Position numbers and translations under genes: made by a program
In this document: positions 1 to 12,163 of the stretch, in pieces
Position numbering within the stretch: position 1 is the stretch's first letter
Layout: every line of letters starts with the position of its first letter
The notes under the pieces: model-generated
Told to the model about the DNA's origin: nothing
What the model saw: the letters and a program-made list of their open reading frames with translations, nothing else
Database searches by the model: none
Assembly: GCA_963691705.1 (NCBI GenBank)
Contig: OY829537.1
Span: 23,188,078 to 23,252,077, forward strand
Source: Viola odorata
Lineage: Eukaryota > Streptophyta > Magnoliopsida > Malpighiales > Violaceae
Length of the DNA stretch: 64,000 nucleotides
Reading direction: 5' to 3'

Positions 1-2016
1 CGTTTATCATGTTCAATTTCTTCGAAATTTTTAGTGCGTTAATTGTTCTTGTGCAAGTTACATATTCTTGTTATGAGGATTATGTGAAAGTTTCCACAAA
101 ATTGCAGGTATAAAAAGTTACACCTTTTTTTGGTGATTGGATCATAACACTTGTAACCTTTTTGAGTAGGGCAGTATCCCAAAAATATACACTTTACTGC
201 TCTCAGTTCTAATTTATTCCTAAGAGGTTGATGAACATGGACATAGGCTGTGCACCCAAATATCCTAGGAATAAGACCATTTGTAGTTCTGAAATGTGGA
301 TAGAAAGAGTTTAGGACAGTCACAGGGCTTTTGTTTCCCAAAATAGATGGCAATCTATTAATCATGTATGTAGCAGGAAGAACTGCTTCTCCCCAATAGG
401 CCTTGGGAACATTTCCTTGAAATAATAAAGCTCTAGTGGAATTAAGAATGTGTCCATTTTTCCTTTCTGCAATTCCATTCTGTTGAGGTGTATAGACATA
501 GGATGATTCATGAATAATTCCTTATGACTGGAAATATAAGGAAAGAGTATTATTAAAATAATCTCTATCATTGTTTGTCCTAAAGCACTTAATCTTAACT
601 CCAAATTGGTTTTGGATCATAGAATGGAAGTGAGGAATAATGTTACTCACATCAGATTTTTGTTTGAGTAAGAAGACCCATGTGACCTAATCATCAATCA
701 AAGTAACAAACCAGCGAGAGCTAGAAAAATGTAGAAAAATGTTTGGAATCACAGATGGTCCCCATATATCACTATGAATCAATTGGAAAGGTTGAGAACT
801 TCTCTTATTACTTATAGGAAAAGTTACACGAGTATGTTTTGTAAGTTCACAGGCCTCACAATGAAATGATTCTGTATCTATTCCTAGAAATAGGTGAGGA
901 AACATAACTTTTAGAACTTTAAAGGATGGATGACCTAAACGCAAATTATGTAACCAAATGGTTTCCTTACTTGTGAAGCTTTATTTTTGACCTCTGGAGT
1001 GACTTCTAGTTGTTATAAGCCATGCCACTCCTTAGCCAATCCAATCCTTCTCCTCGTTTTTTGGTCCTGAAAGGTACAATGTGTGGGAAGAAATATAGCA
1101 CAATAATTGACATCATTGGTGAGTCTGTGGATAGAAATGAGATTAGCTTTAAGAATGGTAGTAGGTGTGACTTGTATGTCACTAGTACCCGCCACAGTGA
1201 CTAGGGAGCCATTTGCAACAATAACTTTTCTATTGCTTGGACAGGGTGTAGTTGTGAATTTTTTTAGATGTGTAGGTTATGTGGTGTGAGGTACCTGAGT
1301 CTATCAGCTAAGTATTCTTATAACATTGTTTTTGAACACTTAAACCAGAAGGGAATGTAGTTATACTTGTCGGGTTGAGAATGAGGTTGTTGCTACTCCT
1401 GTTGGCTTTGTATTTAGTAAATCCAACAACTGGTTGAATCCTTCTGCAGTACCTACTGTGACCGCTTCTGCCATTCTGGCTTGGGGCTTTTGCCAACACC
1501 CTTTGTTTCCTAGCTCTCTATGTAGGTTCACCAAAGATCGTCTCTATTATTCCTCCATTGTCCTTCTTTATGCTGATCACATCTCTCTTTCTTCTAATTG
1601 TTAGTTTTAACAGTTGATATGATAAATGGGGAGTAAGAGAAAAAAGAGGACAAATAAGTGGTAATAATAATGGAGGTTGAGATGATCAGGAGGGAAAAAT
1701 TAAATACGAACCTTCAACAATGAAAGTTGAATTTTAAATAGACACAAAATTGCAGCAATGAAGGCTGCCCAAAAAAAAGGATAATCTTCAAAGAATTTCC
1801 TATAACTCTGATTTTGTTTCTCATGTTAAGAAATCTAGGGCTTAAAAAATGAGACTGAATGATAGGAGGAAACAATTCTGTGATTGCTTCATTAATTTTC
1901 TAAACATGTTACATATATGCATTTACAGCAGGCTAAATAACATGACCAACAGCTGTCAATGTTGGCTACTGTCCAACTTGGCTGCTGTCCAAGTGTCAAT
2001 ATTGTAATCTTCAACA
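1..2016 (-). mobile_element. Degenerate Ty1/copia retrotransposon, 5' part (continues beyond left edge)
   Basis: On the minus strand the order is a short LTR (2016-1824), a leader and gag remnant (about 1800-1310), a protease remnant with the motif DSGTSHHI (near 1300-1275), a GAG-pre-integrase segment (RLGHPSFKVLKVMFP and a C-x2-C, near 940-850) and an integrase/post-integrase segment (FGCTAYVHVH and FLGYCPTQKGYKCYDP, near 300-120). This is the Ty1/copia domain order. The frame is broken many times: the readable blocks sit in short separate ORFs at 39-365, 362-604, 687-944 and 1013-1195. Reverse transcriptase and the 3' LTR would lie left of position 1. The element is dead and has no intact coding region. 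Confidence 0.85.
1824..2016 (-). repeat. 5' LTR of the copia element
   Basis: Read on the minus strand this 193-bp segment starts TGTTGAAGATTAC and ends CTTAACA, so it has TG...CA termini. It is followed directly by a leader with ATCAGAG, a weak remainder of the initiator-tRNA primer site (TGGTATCAGAGC type). The tandem phrase 'ggctactgtccaacttggctgctgtccaa' type sequence at 1962-1992 lies inside it. The partner LTR is outside the window, so the boundaries rest on the termini and on the downstream gag/protease remnants only. Confidence 0.65.
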
Positions 2017-2350
2017 CTGTATTTCGTCTAGCTTACAAGTAGTTAGCCTGATCGTGATGCTATTCATTAATTTTTAATGAGGTCCAACTCAAAATAGCCA
2101 ATTAAGCTCAGTTCTCAGAACTGATGGAAACCAAATTCTTGATAATTATCTAAAAGTTATTCCAAATTATGAATCCTGTAATGATCATTGCAATCTGCAA
2201 CGAGGTGATTAGCAAGAATCACAACCAAACAAGAGAAGAGTGATAGATCAAACCAATATGCTTCGGTAAAATAAATTATTGAAGCTTGAATACGATTTCC
2301 TTACATAAGACGAATTGATAGATAGCATTCACAAAATCCATGTTCTCCAG
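2017..2350. other. Intergenic; 3' flank of the AAA-ATPase gene
   Basis: No coding signal on either strand. The part next to 2350 is AT-rich and is the likely 3' UTR and polyadenylation region of the minus-strand gene that ends at 2351. Confidence 0.5.
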
Positions 2351-3977
2351 CTAAGTTAGGTATAAACATTCGCATTGCATTGTACAATTGTCATGCTTCT
2401 GATCATCCTGACCTTTTTTCCTCTCTACTCTGTCACACTTTTCCACGATTTCCTGTTTAACGACCTCTTCCTCAGCTTTACTGTTCTTGCTCTCCTCTGC
2501 TTCGCTCTCCTTCGTGTGCAGAAAATCGATGAGACACTCGAGTACGACTTGTGGCTTGTCGCATTTCATTAGGTGCTGAGCCACTTCTGCTGGAGTTATC
2601 GATACCCTTTCAATCAGATCTTCGACAGATTTCAAAAGAACATGATCTTTAACTCCAAGATATGTGTAAGCAAGTGTTCTGAATACAGGGGCACTGCAAT
2701 AACCCATGTAGATGTGAACATCCATTCGCCCCGGCCGCAGCAATGCTGCATCCAACTTCTCTTTGTAGTTTGTGGTGAAGATTATGATCCTCTCATCCCC
2801 ACAGCTAGACCAGAGTCCATCAATGAAATTCAGCAACCCTGAAAGTGTCACCTGTTGTGAAGAAATTAATTAAGAGTACTAATTAGCTTAGTAGTATAGG
2901 ACTCTTAGAATGAAAATTAATAATCATAAACTAATAATTTAGAGCTTGAGAAGCTTAATTACTTACCCCAGGATCAAAAGAAATCTTATTATCATCCGGA
3001 GCATCATCTTCATCGTCACTGTCCTTTTCGTCTTTAGGGTTTACAGGACCACGAGATAGTGTCGACTTTGAGCTGCAATCGATGTCCTCGATGAGAAGAA
3101 TGGATCTGTTAGTGGTTGAGGTGAGTATGCGCCTAAGCTGAGAATCATTCTTCACGATCTGAAGCTGAAGATCGTAAACATCGAACCGAAGATAGTTTGC
3201 GATTGCAGCAACTAGAGTAGATTTCCCTGTCCCTGGAGGGCCGTAAAGCAAATACCCTCTTTTCCAAGCCCTTCCTACTTTCTGAAAATAATCTTTTCTG
3301 GTCACAAACGTGTCAAGATCATCCATTATGAACTTCTTTTGATCGGGCTCCATCGCCAGAGTATCAAAGGTTGCTGGATGCTTGAAGACACTAGATTCCC
3401 ACATGGAATCTTCGGTGTCGTAAGTGAAGATGTTCAGCTTTTCGCGGTAATTCAAGATTGATTGAGCTGTCTTGGAGATATGAGGCAAGTAGCTCTTGAT
3501 AACTTCTTCTCTGTCAGTCTTCTTGCATTTCAACTCAAAGTAACGTTTCTGTCTGTGGTAGTACTTTTTGGACTCGGATTCGCAGAGGGTCCATTCGAAA
3601 CGCATGTTGTGGAAGTGGTCGACGATTTTGGCGTCAAGGGCGATTCCTGGCTTTGGTGGAGCAGTGATGTTGTTGGAGTCGTTGGTGCCAAGAAGGAGGC
3701 TCGTGGTTGAAGGTCCAATCCTGGTGGGGAGATAGAGCTGAACCGCGCGATAAGTCTCGTTGTCGACAGCTTTCCAGCGATCTTCGATGACATAGGTGAA
3801 GCCAGAGGAGAAGTAGGAGGAGAAGATGTCTGAGAATTTGTTGGTGATGAAGTCTCGCATCCGTTTCGGGATCATCTCGTTGACGATTGTACGGACAAGC
3901 ATGGCGAGACCGGATATCGAGGCGTAGGCGAAGAGGAGGGCGGACATGGAAGGCAATTCCTTCAGCAGGGAAGCCAT
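2351..3977 (-). CDS. BCS1/AATP1-type AAA-ATPase, two exons
   Basis: Exon 1 is 3977-2967 (337 codons) and exon 2 is 2851-2351. The intron has a GTAAGT donor and an AG acceptor in phase 0. The joined product is 503 aa, the usual length of the plant AAA-ATPase-at-mitochondrion (AATP1/BCS1-like) family. An N-terminal hydrophobic segment lies at about residues 12-28 and is followed by the plant-specific N domain (FSSYFSSGFTYVIE). The AAA module has Walker A GPPGTGKS at 246-253, Walker B ILLIEDID at 293-300, an Asp-rich insert at about 312-329, and in exon 2 the sensor strand IIIFTTN and the arginine-finger region LRPGRMD. The C-terminal 50 residues are Lys/Glu-rich. Family knowledge suggests a membrane-anchored ATPase of mitochondria or the ER, often stress- or defence-induced. 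The substrate is unknown and no lesion is visible. Confidence 0.93.
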
Positions 3978-4080
3978 TCTTGTTTCTCCTTTTTTGTGAT
4001 TTGGGAGAAACAGAGGAATGAAAAAGGAGAGTGACTTGAGATTTGAGACTAGTTGAAGAAAGTGACATGCGAGGTTGAAG

Positions 4081-4086
4081 TATATA
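4081..4086 (-). promoter_or_regulatory. TATA box of the AAA-ATPase gene
   Basis: TTATATA on the minus strand, about 105 bp upstream of the ATG at 3977. This leaves room for a 5' UTR of about 70-75 nt. Confidence 0.55.
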
Positions 4087-4140
4087 ACGACTCAAAGTCA
4101 CTTTTTTTTTTGCGTCAAGTAAAGTCACATGCTAGGCGGC

Positions 4141-4545
4141 TTGTTATTAACTTATTATAAAAAGTGCTACAATTTTTTGTTCTAGGCTGTTTAGTTTTTT
4201 TGGGAGAAAAAAGGTGTTTAGGTTTAGGTCTATGTATTTTTGGACTTAGAAGTGAAAATCTAACCAATAATCTTATTGATGTGCAAACTTATTAATTTAT
4301 TGAAAAGTGTATTTGCATTTTTTTGTTTTGTGTGACTAGGAATGCAAAAAGTATTATAATGGAGACCATCAATATTATGTTAAGAGAATAAAATAATAAG
4401 TTTATAAATCAACGATGCTATCGGTACAATAAAGAGTTATATTTTTAGTTCGAGTCCAAAGATACATAATCTAACCTAAATAATTAAAAACCTAAACAGA
4501 CTAGAACCGTAGAACACAATTTTTTAGCACTTTTTATAATAACAA
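4141..4545. repeat. Foldback/MITE-like element with long inverted ends
   Basis: The left 110 bp (ttgttatta...aaaagtgcta...ttctag...ctgtttag...ggtttagg...tttggact) recurs as an imperfect reverse complement at the right end (agtccaaa...cctaa...ctaaacag...ctagaa...tagcacttttt...taataacaa). The centre is AT-rich with no ORF. This is a non-autonomous DNA transposon or foldback element. The superfamily is not determined because I see no clear target duplication. Confidence 0.75.
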
Positions 4546-4803
4546 ACGGTTATTTGGTTAATCTCTCTATTCAAACTCTCTCATCTTTTCTTATTTTTAG
4601 GGTTATCCTCTTGTGCCGCCGGCCACACTTCGGCCGGTGACAGTCCTCCACTCTCGTTTTTAGTAATAAATTTATATTATTAAATAGTTTAGTTCTACAT
4701 TAATTAAATAAATAAATGATTTAATAATATTCATTTTGCATTTTTTTTGTTTCGTTTCAGTCGTGTTGAATCCCATACTATTTGCTATTTAATGAAAAAA
4801 ATA

Positions 4804-4927
4804 CTCCCTCTGGGGAAATAAACGTCGTTTTAAGATTTATTTTTATTGTTCATTTTACTTGTATTTTTAGTGTTAAACCTACTAAATATTAAGATGCGAG
4901 GAAATTATTTAATTTACGCGGAGGGAG
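4804..4927. mobile_element. Stowaway-like (Tc1/mariner) MITE
   Basis: A 124-bp AT-rich sequence with termini CTCCCTC and GAGGGAG, flanked on both sides by TA. These are the terminal motif and the TA target duplication typical of plant Stowaway MITEs. It has no coding capacity. Confidence 0.75.
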
Positions 4928-5779
4928 TAACAAATTTTGCAAAAAAATAGTGAATTCTGACAAATGACTAAATCATCTGATAAAAAGTAATCGAGTGGTC
5001 AAATCGTCCAAAGAAAACTTTTATAACTAAAACGTGACGGAATAATTTATATTTTTGGCAATTTGGTCTTTTTATGAGTGCGCAGCAAGACTTACTTTGG
5101 AAGTTTTAGGCACCTTTATTGAAATAAAAACACGGAAAAAGACGAAGAGGGTTTGTCTTGGCCAACGCTTTTCAAAGACTTTTTTCACCCTATTTTTTTG
5201 AAGAACTTGGGGACGACGCAACGAAGGTTCGTCGACTAAACTGGAATAGAAAAAAAGCCAATAGACTCCAAACAGACACGAAGCGGACGCGGACGCGGAC
5301 ACGGACTTGCCGACTTCTTGTTGGTGTAATATTCGTTGGAAATGCGGTCTATTAGTTTTCACTTCAGTCCTCATTACGAAGATGGATAGTTTTCAATGGT
5401 AAAATAAAACTCCAGACTAAATCAACTACTACGATAAATCCACATAGTCAAAAAAGAAAAACAGTAAAAGACGCGAATACAAGATCGGAGAACCCTCCAT
5501 CTCCATTCTCAACATAACAACTTACACAACTATAATTTCATAGCAGGAAAAAGAGAGGAAGGATCCCTAGTAGTACTCACAATTTTACAAATCTATAACT
5601 TCAAAACAAATTAAAACTGATATTAATCTTTCTAAGCAATGATGCATATTCTCCTATGATCCACAAATTAATCATCAATACAGATAACAGGGAAAAAGAA
5701 AACAAAAATTTTGTTATCTTCTGTATCTATGTAGAGGCACCAGCATACCTTTCATCTTCCAAATACAACTCAAGCGTGA
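4928..5779. other. Intergenic; no gene seen
   Basis: Short overlapping ORFs on both strands at 5072-5374 lack any recognisable domain. The stretch 5281-5310 is a GGACGC-type microsatellite. The segment next to 5780 is the likely 3' UTR of PWP1. Confidence 0.5.
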
Positions 5780-8700
5780 TCACTTTACTGCTCTTCCAAA
5801 TCTTGCAGCAACACCAGCATCAGCTAACGTATCCCATACCTGCAATTTTTTTAGACAGATCAGAGTTTGTTCTTTAATACAAAACTTCAAATTGTCTAAT
5901 ATCAATAGCGTAGTAGAGTGTGTAGTGAGGCGTTCACACTCACTTCCAATTTCCCCTTTGAACCTCCTATTGCCAGTAGAAAAGGGCTGTCCTCGAAGAA
6001 AGAAATGGAAAATATAGCTCCCTGATAATATTCAAGACAACCAAGTTCATATGAGTACCCAAGACAAGTTCCAACTATGTCAATTGTGTTGTTCTAATAA
6101 ATACAGGTATGAAATATGGATCACATACCACAGCAGGATTCCTGGATGCGACGAACGAGGGTTGGTTGTTGGACAAATCCCAGAGTTTAACCTGCGCAAA
6201 ATGAGTTGAAGGCAGTGAGACCAGATGAAGCACTTATAACATGTTCATAAGACAAATATAACATCTACAACATACAGAACACAGATCATGGAGCCTAATG
6301 AAGAAACTAGAAAATTACCGTTTTATCTTCTGATCCAGTAGCAAGGAACTGTAAAAGTTCCAAGGCCAAAGTTATAAAGGTTCAGTTAATCTTAAACCCA
6401 TAGTTAGAAATGAAAATAAAGAAACAATTGGATGCTTACATTAGGTGCAGAAGGATTATATGAGATTGAGCAAACAGCCTTGTCGTGTGCATGGAGAGTA
6501 AAACTGGGCTTTGAACCAGAAGATGAATCAGATGTAGCAGCACGGATATCATAACCTTGGACTGTACCATCTTCAAGACTCACCTGAACAACAGGTCAGC
6601 ATTTCATAAATGCATATTGAAGTCCCTAGCTGACACACAATACTAAAGGTATTCATCATAAGTTTATCTCAAATCTCTGCTTTACTGGTCAAGAAGAAAA
6701 AAAGAACGCAAAATTGTGGGAGGACCGGAAAAAGAATAAAACACACACCACAAATGAATGCTCATTGTGAGGATTCCACACCAAGCTTTCCACATCAGCT
6801 GCCACTGACCACTTAAAACCAGGGTGTGAAGGTTTCCTCCCATCCTTCTGCAATGACACAATAGCTATAATTAACATCAATAAAAAGCACCACCACAAGC
6901 ATTTAAGAGGAAAAAATTTCAAACAACTAGGCCAACTTCTTGAATGCCTAGCTAAATTTGTCGCTAACAAGAATGCAAAAATGCAGGTTCTAGCAGGTAC
7001 ACATGTTTGCTGTCGTAACTTATCCTCATTACCATGACTACTGTGCGATCAAAAGACCCACTTAGAAGAACTTGTGCCTGATGATGATTCCAAGCAACAG
7101 CTTGAACCTGTAAAGAGTTGAACAAAGAAAATTGTCACCCGTAACAAAAATACAACTACAAAAATACCTTTTAATTGTCCCTAAGGTAAACAAAAAAAGA
7201 ATTGCAATCCATAGCAGTGTAGGATTTAAGGGCTATAGGTGTTCAGAAACTCTTGATTTAGTTAGTCTGCCTTCAGCAAATTCACTGCCTTACATAAAGT
7301 AGCAAAGCAACACATCACAAAATTGGAAGCTCTTCTAAGATGGCAGGGACTTTTTTCTTCCAACTGTTCATTGTTTGCTTGTATTAATGCTTTTAGATTT
7401 TATATGCCACAAAGGAACAACGTTGAACTCATAATCAGCAAGTTATCATTTGCATAGCTGCTTCAAATGACAGTCTTCAGGATGAGGACGGTGATGGGCA
7501 GTATTGTATAAGCAGTTGTTATATCTCTACCAATGCAATAAAAGGAGAATAGAGGCAGAGAAATTCAGCATGGACATCATCCAAATACACGCCAGGATAA
7601 ACTATAACAATATAGGCTACATTCTTGCCTTGTCTGTGTGATGCTCCATGGTAATGTCACATTTTCCAGTGGCCACATCCCATATTTTAACTTGTTTGTC
7701 AGCACTACCACTGGCAAGAATGTTCCTGTATTCATTTCTTTATCAGTTATCAAGCTCTAAGAAAATAACATTGGCATCAAAACTAAATACAGAATCAGAG
7801 TAAAAAGCTTCAACAAACCTGAACTGCTTGTTCCAAGCAAGACCAAGAACAGAGTCGGTGTGACTGCCTTCCTTGTATTTGATAGATGGCTACCACAAAA
7901 TGCAAGTTAAGTAGTTGGTAAAAGAAGAAACGTGGGGGAAATATCCAAGCTTGGAAGTTCTTACACAAGAGTAGAGGAATATCAGACTCGTTCCGATTCC
8001 AGCAATTATTTTAAAACTACCGATGCCAGAGCCCATAGTAATGTGAAATGCAATAATGAAGTGACAACGTCTCTCAAAATAAATAAATAATATTAATTAA
8101 TTAACAACATAAAATCAGAAGAACTACTATTAACGTTCCCATTGCCCCAAACGGGCCAGCACTCCTGTGGTTCGGGAGAAGGAAAAGGGACTCAATTGTT
8201 CAAACTTTCCAGACCTATTGGACTCGTCTACCATATGCCTGAAATCTAGTGATCACTTGGCATGCAACTCTTTTGGGTGTCAACACCAAGCACAAGCCAA
8301 AGGAAGCCATAAAGTTTATGAGAAGAAATTTCATTTCATATAAAAGTTGACTAATACCTACAATGCATAATCAAAATTCAAGTAAATACCCCATAAATAT
8401 AGAAAAGAACAAGAATTCTTTGGTATAAATTAACAGTGGAGGCATCTTACATGAATGCTTGTGATTATAAAGATCAATTCATGATTTTTAATGACAATGG
8501 ATGCATACTTCATGGCCATAAACTGTAAAGTATAGATGCATTGTCTCTCATCCAAAGTCCTTCTAGTGTTGTAGTGTAAATAAGTATGATCAGAACAAAT
8601 AGAAAGGAGTGCAGCAAAGAGCAAAAGCACCGCGAAGTGACATGTCTAGAATTTTTGTCATCATCCTACAAGAATTTCAATATTAAATAGGAAGAGCAAG

Positions 8701-10128
8701 AGGGATTTCCTAACAGACCTCCTTTCCTTTCTTCTTCTTTTTCCTCTTCTTCTCAACAATTCCACCGAGCACCAGAGATGGTTCTACTTCATCAATCTGT
8801 GAACAAATAACTTTTGAGATTCTGCAGTAACCCATCAAACAGAGAGTAACAACATTAATATTTCATGGGATGATACACCTACAATGTCAAGATCCCATAT
8901 CTCAATGGAAGGCTGATCCACTGACCCAACAGCTACAAAATTCCCTATCAACAACCAAAAAACATCAATGACTAACCAAATGGAGTAATAATTCTAGAAG
9001 CATTAGTTTGCAAAAATGAAGACAAGCTATAGTGAAAATGATTTTAATTTAAGCATCCTACTTGCACCTTTCATGCACATCCATTATTTCACATAAAAAG
9101 GTTGGAAAAAGTCTTGTAAAACTTTTCAACATAATAGTACAGAAACCAAATTTGCTTACCTCTTTCACCCCCTTTAATCGGACAGTCAAGCCATGCTGTA
9201 CAAAGGGGGTACCCTGAAAGAACAACATCATGGTGAACATACATGTTTGATTCACCATCATCTGTCTCCTCGTATATCCAAATCTGTATGTACAGAGTCA
9301 TTGTTATAGATAGAATTGAGAAAGCAACATATCACCAAAAGAACTGCTACACACCTCAAGGTGATTGAAGTCATCCTCATTACGTGCACAAATAATAACT
9401 GCATCCTTCGGTTGAATCACCATATCCTCCTCCTCCTCAGAATCCTCATCTTCCTAAAAAGAAACGCGTGCCAAGCATCAAACCATAACTTAACAACAAC
9501 AACTACTACTACTACAACCTTAAGAACTAAAAACCTTACATTTTTATTCTTTAAATAAGGATCCAGCGCATTACTTGGATAGTAAAGATCCCCAATACCT
9601 TTGCTAAACAGCTCAACCTCTAACATAAAACATCAAACATAACATTAAGTTACGCCATGAACAAACGCCTAAACGAATGAACAAATTTTTAGAATTTAAC
9701 CTTCATCCTCCTCGTCATAATTGTCCATGTCAAGCTCCTTCAATCCGTCAGCTATGTCATCTATCTTTTTCCCTTTAGAACTCCTCCCAAGCGCGTCTGC
9801 AACAGCTAATGCTTTTCCAACGTCAGTGTCAGTGTCAGTGTCTTTGGCGGTAGAATCAACATTCATCTCTTCTTCTTGTTCGTTATCATCCTCATCACTC
9901 CCATTCCCGCCACTGGAGAAGAAAAAAAAGGGAAATGCAAACAATTTAAAACAGAGGGGAGGTTGTTTCTTTAACAGTTAGCTAGTGAGTGAGTTGCCGA
10001 AACAGTTACGTTATTGGTAAAGCGTTGATATTGATAAGCTCTTCAATTTCTTCTTTGGACGGAGGATCAGCTATTGTTGGTTGCGACTTTGCAGCGCCTC
10101 TAGGAACCCATGAGATTGATGTTATCAT
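5780..10128 (-). CDS. PWP1: PWP1 homologue, periodic tryptophan WD40 protein (16 exons)
   Basis: Exons on the minus strand are 10128-10010, 9912-9701, 9619-9540, 9453-9355, 9283-9160, 8944-8883, 8796-8719, 7889-7819, 7725-7629, 7107-7033, 6847-6749, 6583-6440, 6348-6319, 6191-6129, 6021-5944 and 5839-5780. All phases join, giving 1491 nt or 496 aa, normal for PWP1. The start MITSISWVPRGAAK matches the conserved N terminus. An acidic region follows (DEDDNEQEEE, EDEDSEEEED), then a basic stretch KKRKKKKKGKE likely to act as an NLS, then WD40 blades with TGSEDKTVKLWD, SGSADKQVKIWD, SGSFDRTVVM and a last blade ending RFGRAVK. PWP1 acts in the nucleolus in pre-rRNA processing and transcription in other eukaryotes. 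Intron 9 uses a GC donor (AAG|GCAAG). No lesions were found. Confidence 0.95.
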
Positions 10129-10248
10129 GTTTGGGATGCTGGGTTGCGCTAAAGTGCCGGAACTAAAGGAGAGTTTTGTTTACGGTGGTGGTGGTGGTGG
10201 AGGAGGAGTACTGTTTTTGTGTTATAGAGCAGTTATGGCGCTTAGCTT

Positions 10249-10257
10249 AAACCCTAA
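10249..10257 (+). promoter_or_regulatory. Telo box upstream of PWP1
   Basis: An exact AAACCCTAA lies about 125 bp upstream of the PWP1 ATG at 10128. Telo boxes are enriched in plant promoters of ribosome-biogenesis and translation genes, which fits the product. From here to 10669 the DNA is AT-rich with no gene. Confidence 0.55.
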
Positions 10258-10669
10258 CGGTGGAGAGGGACAAAGGAAAGGATCCTGTGCGACAGGGTAC
10301 ACAGTACTTGAATTCTTTTCCTTTTTTCCTTTTCAGCAAAATCACGACCTTTATAAATTTTAGACGAAAAAAAGAGGTTAGAGTATATTAAAAAGAAAAA
10401 AAATATATTTTATAAAATATTTTACCATAATAAAAAAATTGTAATGTAAACCGTATAATTTTCTAAAAATTATAATTTTAAATTCACGTTGATAAATGTT
10501 CTAAATAACAAAACAATTTTTTTTAAAATAAAAAAAGTTCTATAGTTTTTTAGAACCATACTCTTATTTGATCAAGAATGCCGTGATAAAAAAAATTAAA
10601 TAAGACAACGTTTTTTCTTTGAGAAATGCTAAACTTATGCAATGAGATGCCTGAACTATTGCACCCATA

Positions 10670-11017
10670 GTTATCAGAATCGGACCGGACAGTGAATCGA
10701 AAATAAAAAAATTCTAGTTCGACCGGGTTCGACTAGATTGACCTATCGGATCGTTTTGAACCGTTCACATATCGAACCATTCAATCTTAGATAATTGAAC
10801 CGGTAAATTTTCATATTCTGATGGGCCGCCCCATGCCTGTAATGGGCTAGCCCATCAAAATTTCCAAAAAAAAATTACCAAAACGCCGCCGCTTTGGAGA
10901 AGAAGCATTGACCCAGTCGGATTGACCATATCCGGTCAGATAGCTGAATCGAACCTAAAACCTGAAATTTTACAGTTAAACCGGTCGGATCGGCAGGTCC
11001 AATCCGGTTCTGATAAC
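10670..11017. mobile_element. Non-autonomous TIR element (GTTATCAGAA ends)
   Basis: The 348-bp segment begins GTTATCAGAATCGGA and ends TCCGGTTCTGATAAC, near-perfect 15-bp terminal inverted repeats. The ends are full of alternating CGGACCGG, AACCGG and CGGATCGG words in both orientations, and the centre has CCCATCA/TGATGGGC pairs. No ORF is real. The target duplication is unclear, so the superfamily is left open. Confidence 0.7.
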
Positions 11018-11270
11018 ATTGGTTGCGCCAAAGGACGTGGTTGTCCACATCATCCTTTCAAATCAGCTTCCAATCTCATTCTCATATTTAATTTATTTAC
11101 GAAATTACCACTCTTACTCATCTCATTCTCTCACTTTTCTCTCATCTGCACATTTTCCTCCTCCCTCCTCCATTACTAGCCTCAACTCTCTTCCATAACC
11201 ACCACTGCCATCGGCATCACCACCGCCCCATCAGATCTCGCCTCATAGCCTCCTACTTTCACAACCAAAG
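11018..11270 (+). repeat. Left arm of a large inverted repeat
   Basis: From 11030 (aaggacgtggttgtccacat) to about 11170 this sequence matches, with scattered substitutions, the reverse complement of 14290-14445. Shared words include tcagcttccaatctcatt, acgaaattaccactc and ttcctcctccctcctcc. Weaker similarity continues to about 11268 (actttcacaacc, catcag...agatct). No gene is seen in the arm. Confidence 0.75.
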
Positions 11271-11394
11271 ATTGAAATTTTTTAGTCAAACGTATGCCTG
11301 CTTATGCCTGCTTGGTCATTTATTTCAAACCTCCTCTTCACATACGTATCCATCTTTTTATTACACTGAAAAAAATGTGATTTTTTTGGACTCA

Positions 11395-11934
11395 ACGCAT
11401 GATGTCACATTCATTGTTGTGTTGTCAGCATACAGTTATTCAGGAATGGCATTAGAAGGTTTAAGGGTGTTGAATAGGATGCATAATGTATATAATATCG
11501 AGTAGAAGAGTGAACATTATGGTTGTATGGTCGACCTTTTTAGCAGAGTTGGCCTTTTTGAAGAAGCAAAGAAAATAATCGAAAGAATGCCTAGTTCAAG
11601 GACCTCCTCTGAAGAAGCGATAGCTTGGAGAGCATTACTTACCACTTGCTATAACCAAGGGCAGACTCGACTCGCCGAGCTTGCCACTAAGAGACTTGTG
11701 CGGCTGAAAGTTCATAGTGGGGCTTATGTTCTGCTCTCAAACGTCTACACTGCTAGCGGGAAATATGATGATGCCAAAAGAATAAGGAAGATGATGAGAC
11801 ATAGAAGAGTAGACAAGACACCTGGTTGCAGCTCGATCAAGGTAGATGGTACCATTTATGAGTTTGTAGCACGTGAGATAAAACACCCACACATGGATGA
11901 AATTGGATTCGTTCTAGAGAAGATGAACAAGTAG
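11395..11934 (+). pseudogene. PPR protein C-terminal fragment with in-frame stop
   Basis: The plus-strand frame reads DVTFIVVLSAYSYSGM...EGLRVLNRM, then NIE-stop-KSEHYGCMVDLFSRVGLFEEAKKIIERMP, then AWRALLTTCYNQGQ...LSNVYTASGKYDDAKRIRKMMR, ending in PGCSSIKVDGTIYEFVA. This is the typical end of a PLS-class PPR protein: the last P/L/S repeats plus E and E+ motifs. The TAG at 11503-11505 is in the same frame as the continuing homology. Everything upstream of about 11395 is missing and no DYW domain follows. It is a 5'-truncated, non-functional fragment. Its parent is not the PPR gene at 19.3-21.3 kb, because the sequences differ throughout. Confidence 0.85.
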
Positions 11935-12019
11935 TTAACCTATTTGGGTGCTGGCGCTACCCCCAGTATGATTCACCCTGTTATTTGATGTAGCTATATA
12001 TATCGTTATTCCATTTCAG

Positions 12020-12163
12020 CACCTTTGTGATGTCGTATCTCTGCACCCTGGACATCAGGCCGATGAGATCTCTAGAAAAGCCACTAGTTTCTTCATCCGT
12101 TCTGCTCATCAACTTCAGAGAAGGCAAAATACGGTAATAGCAGTAGCTGATTTCCTGCGGTAA
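12020..12163 (+). pseudogene. Exon-like coding remnant, unidentified
   Basis: A 144-bp frame (47 codons plus TAA) starts right after an acceptor-like tract (ttccatttcag). It reads HLCDVVSLHPGHQADEIS, then RKATSFFIRSAHQLQRRQ, then NTVIAVADFLR. The composition looks like a real helical C-terminal exon, but I do not recognise the family and find no upstream exon. It may be another captured fragment. The rest of 11935-12588 shows no gene. Confidence 0.35.

Noticed and set aside
5072..5374. Small ORFs on both strands
   Set aside because: No recognisable domain, no splice or promoter context.
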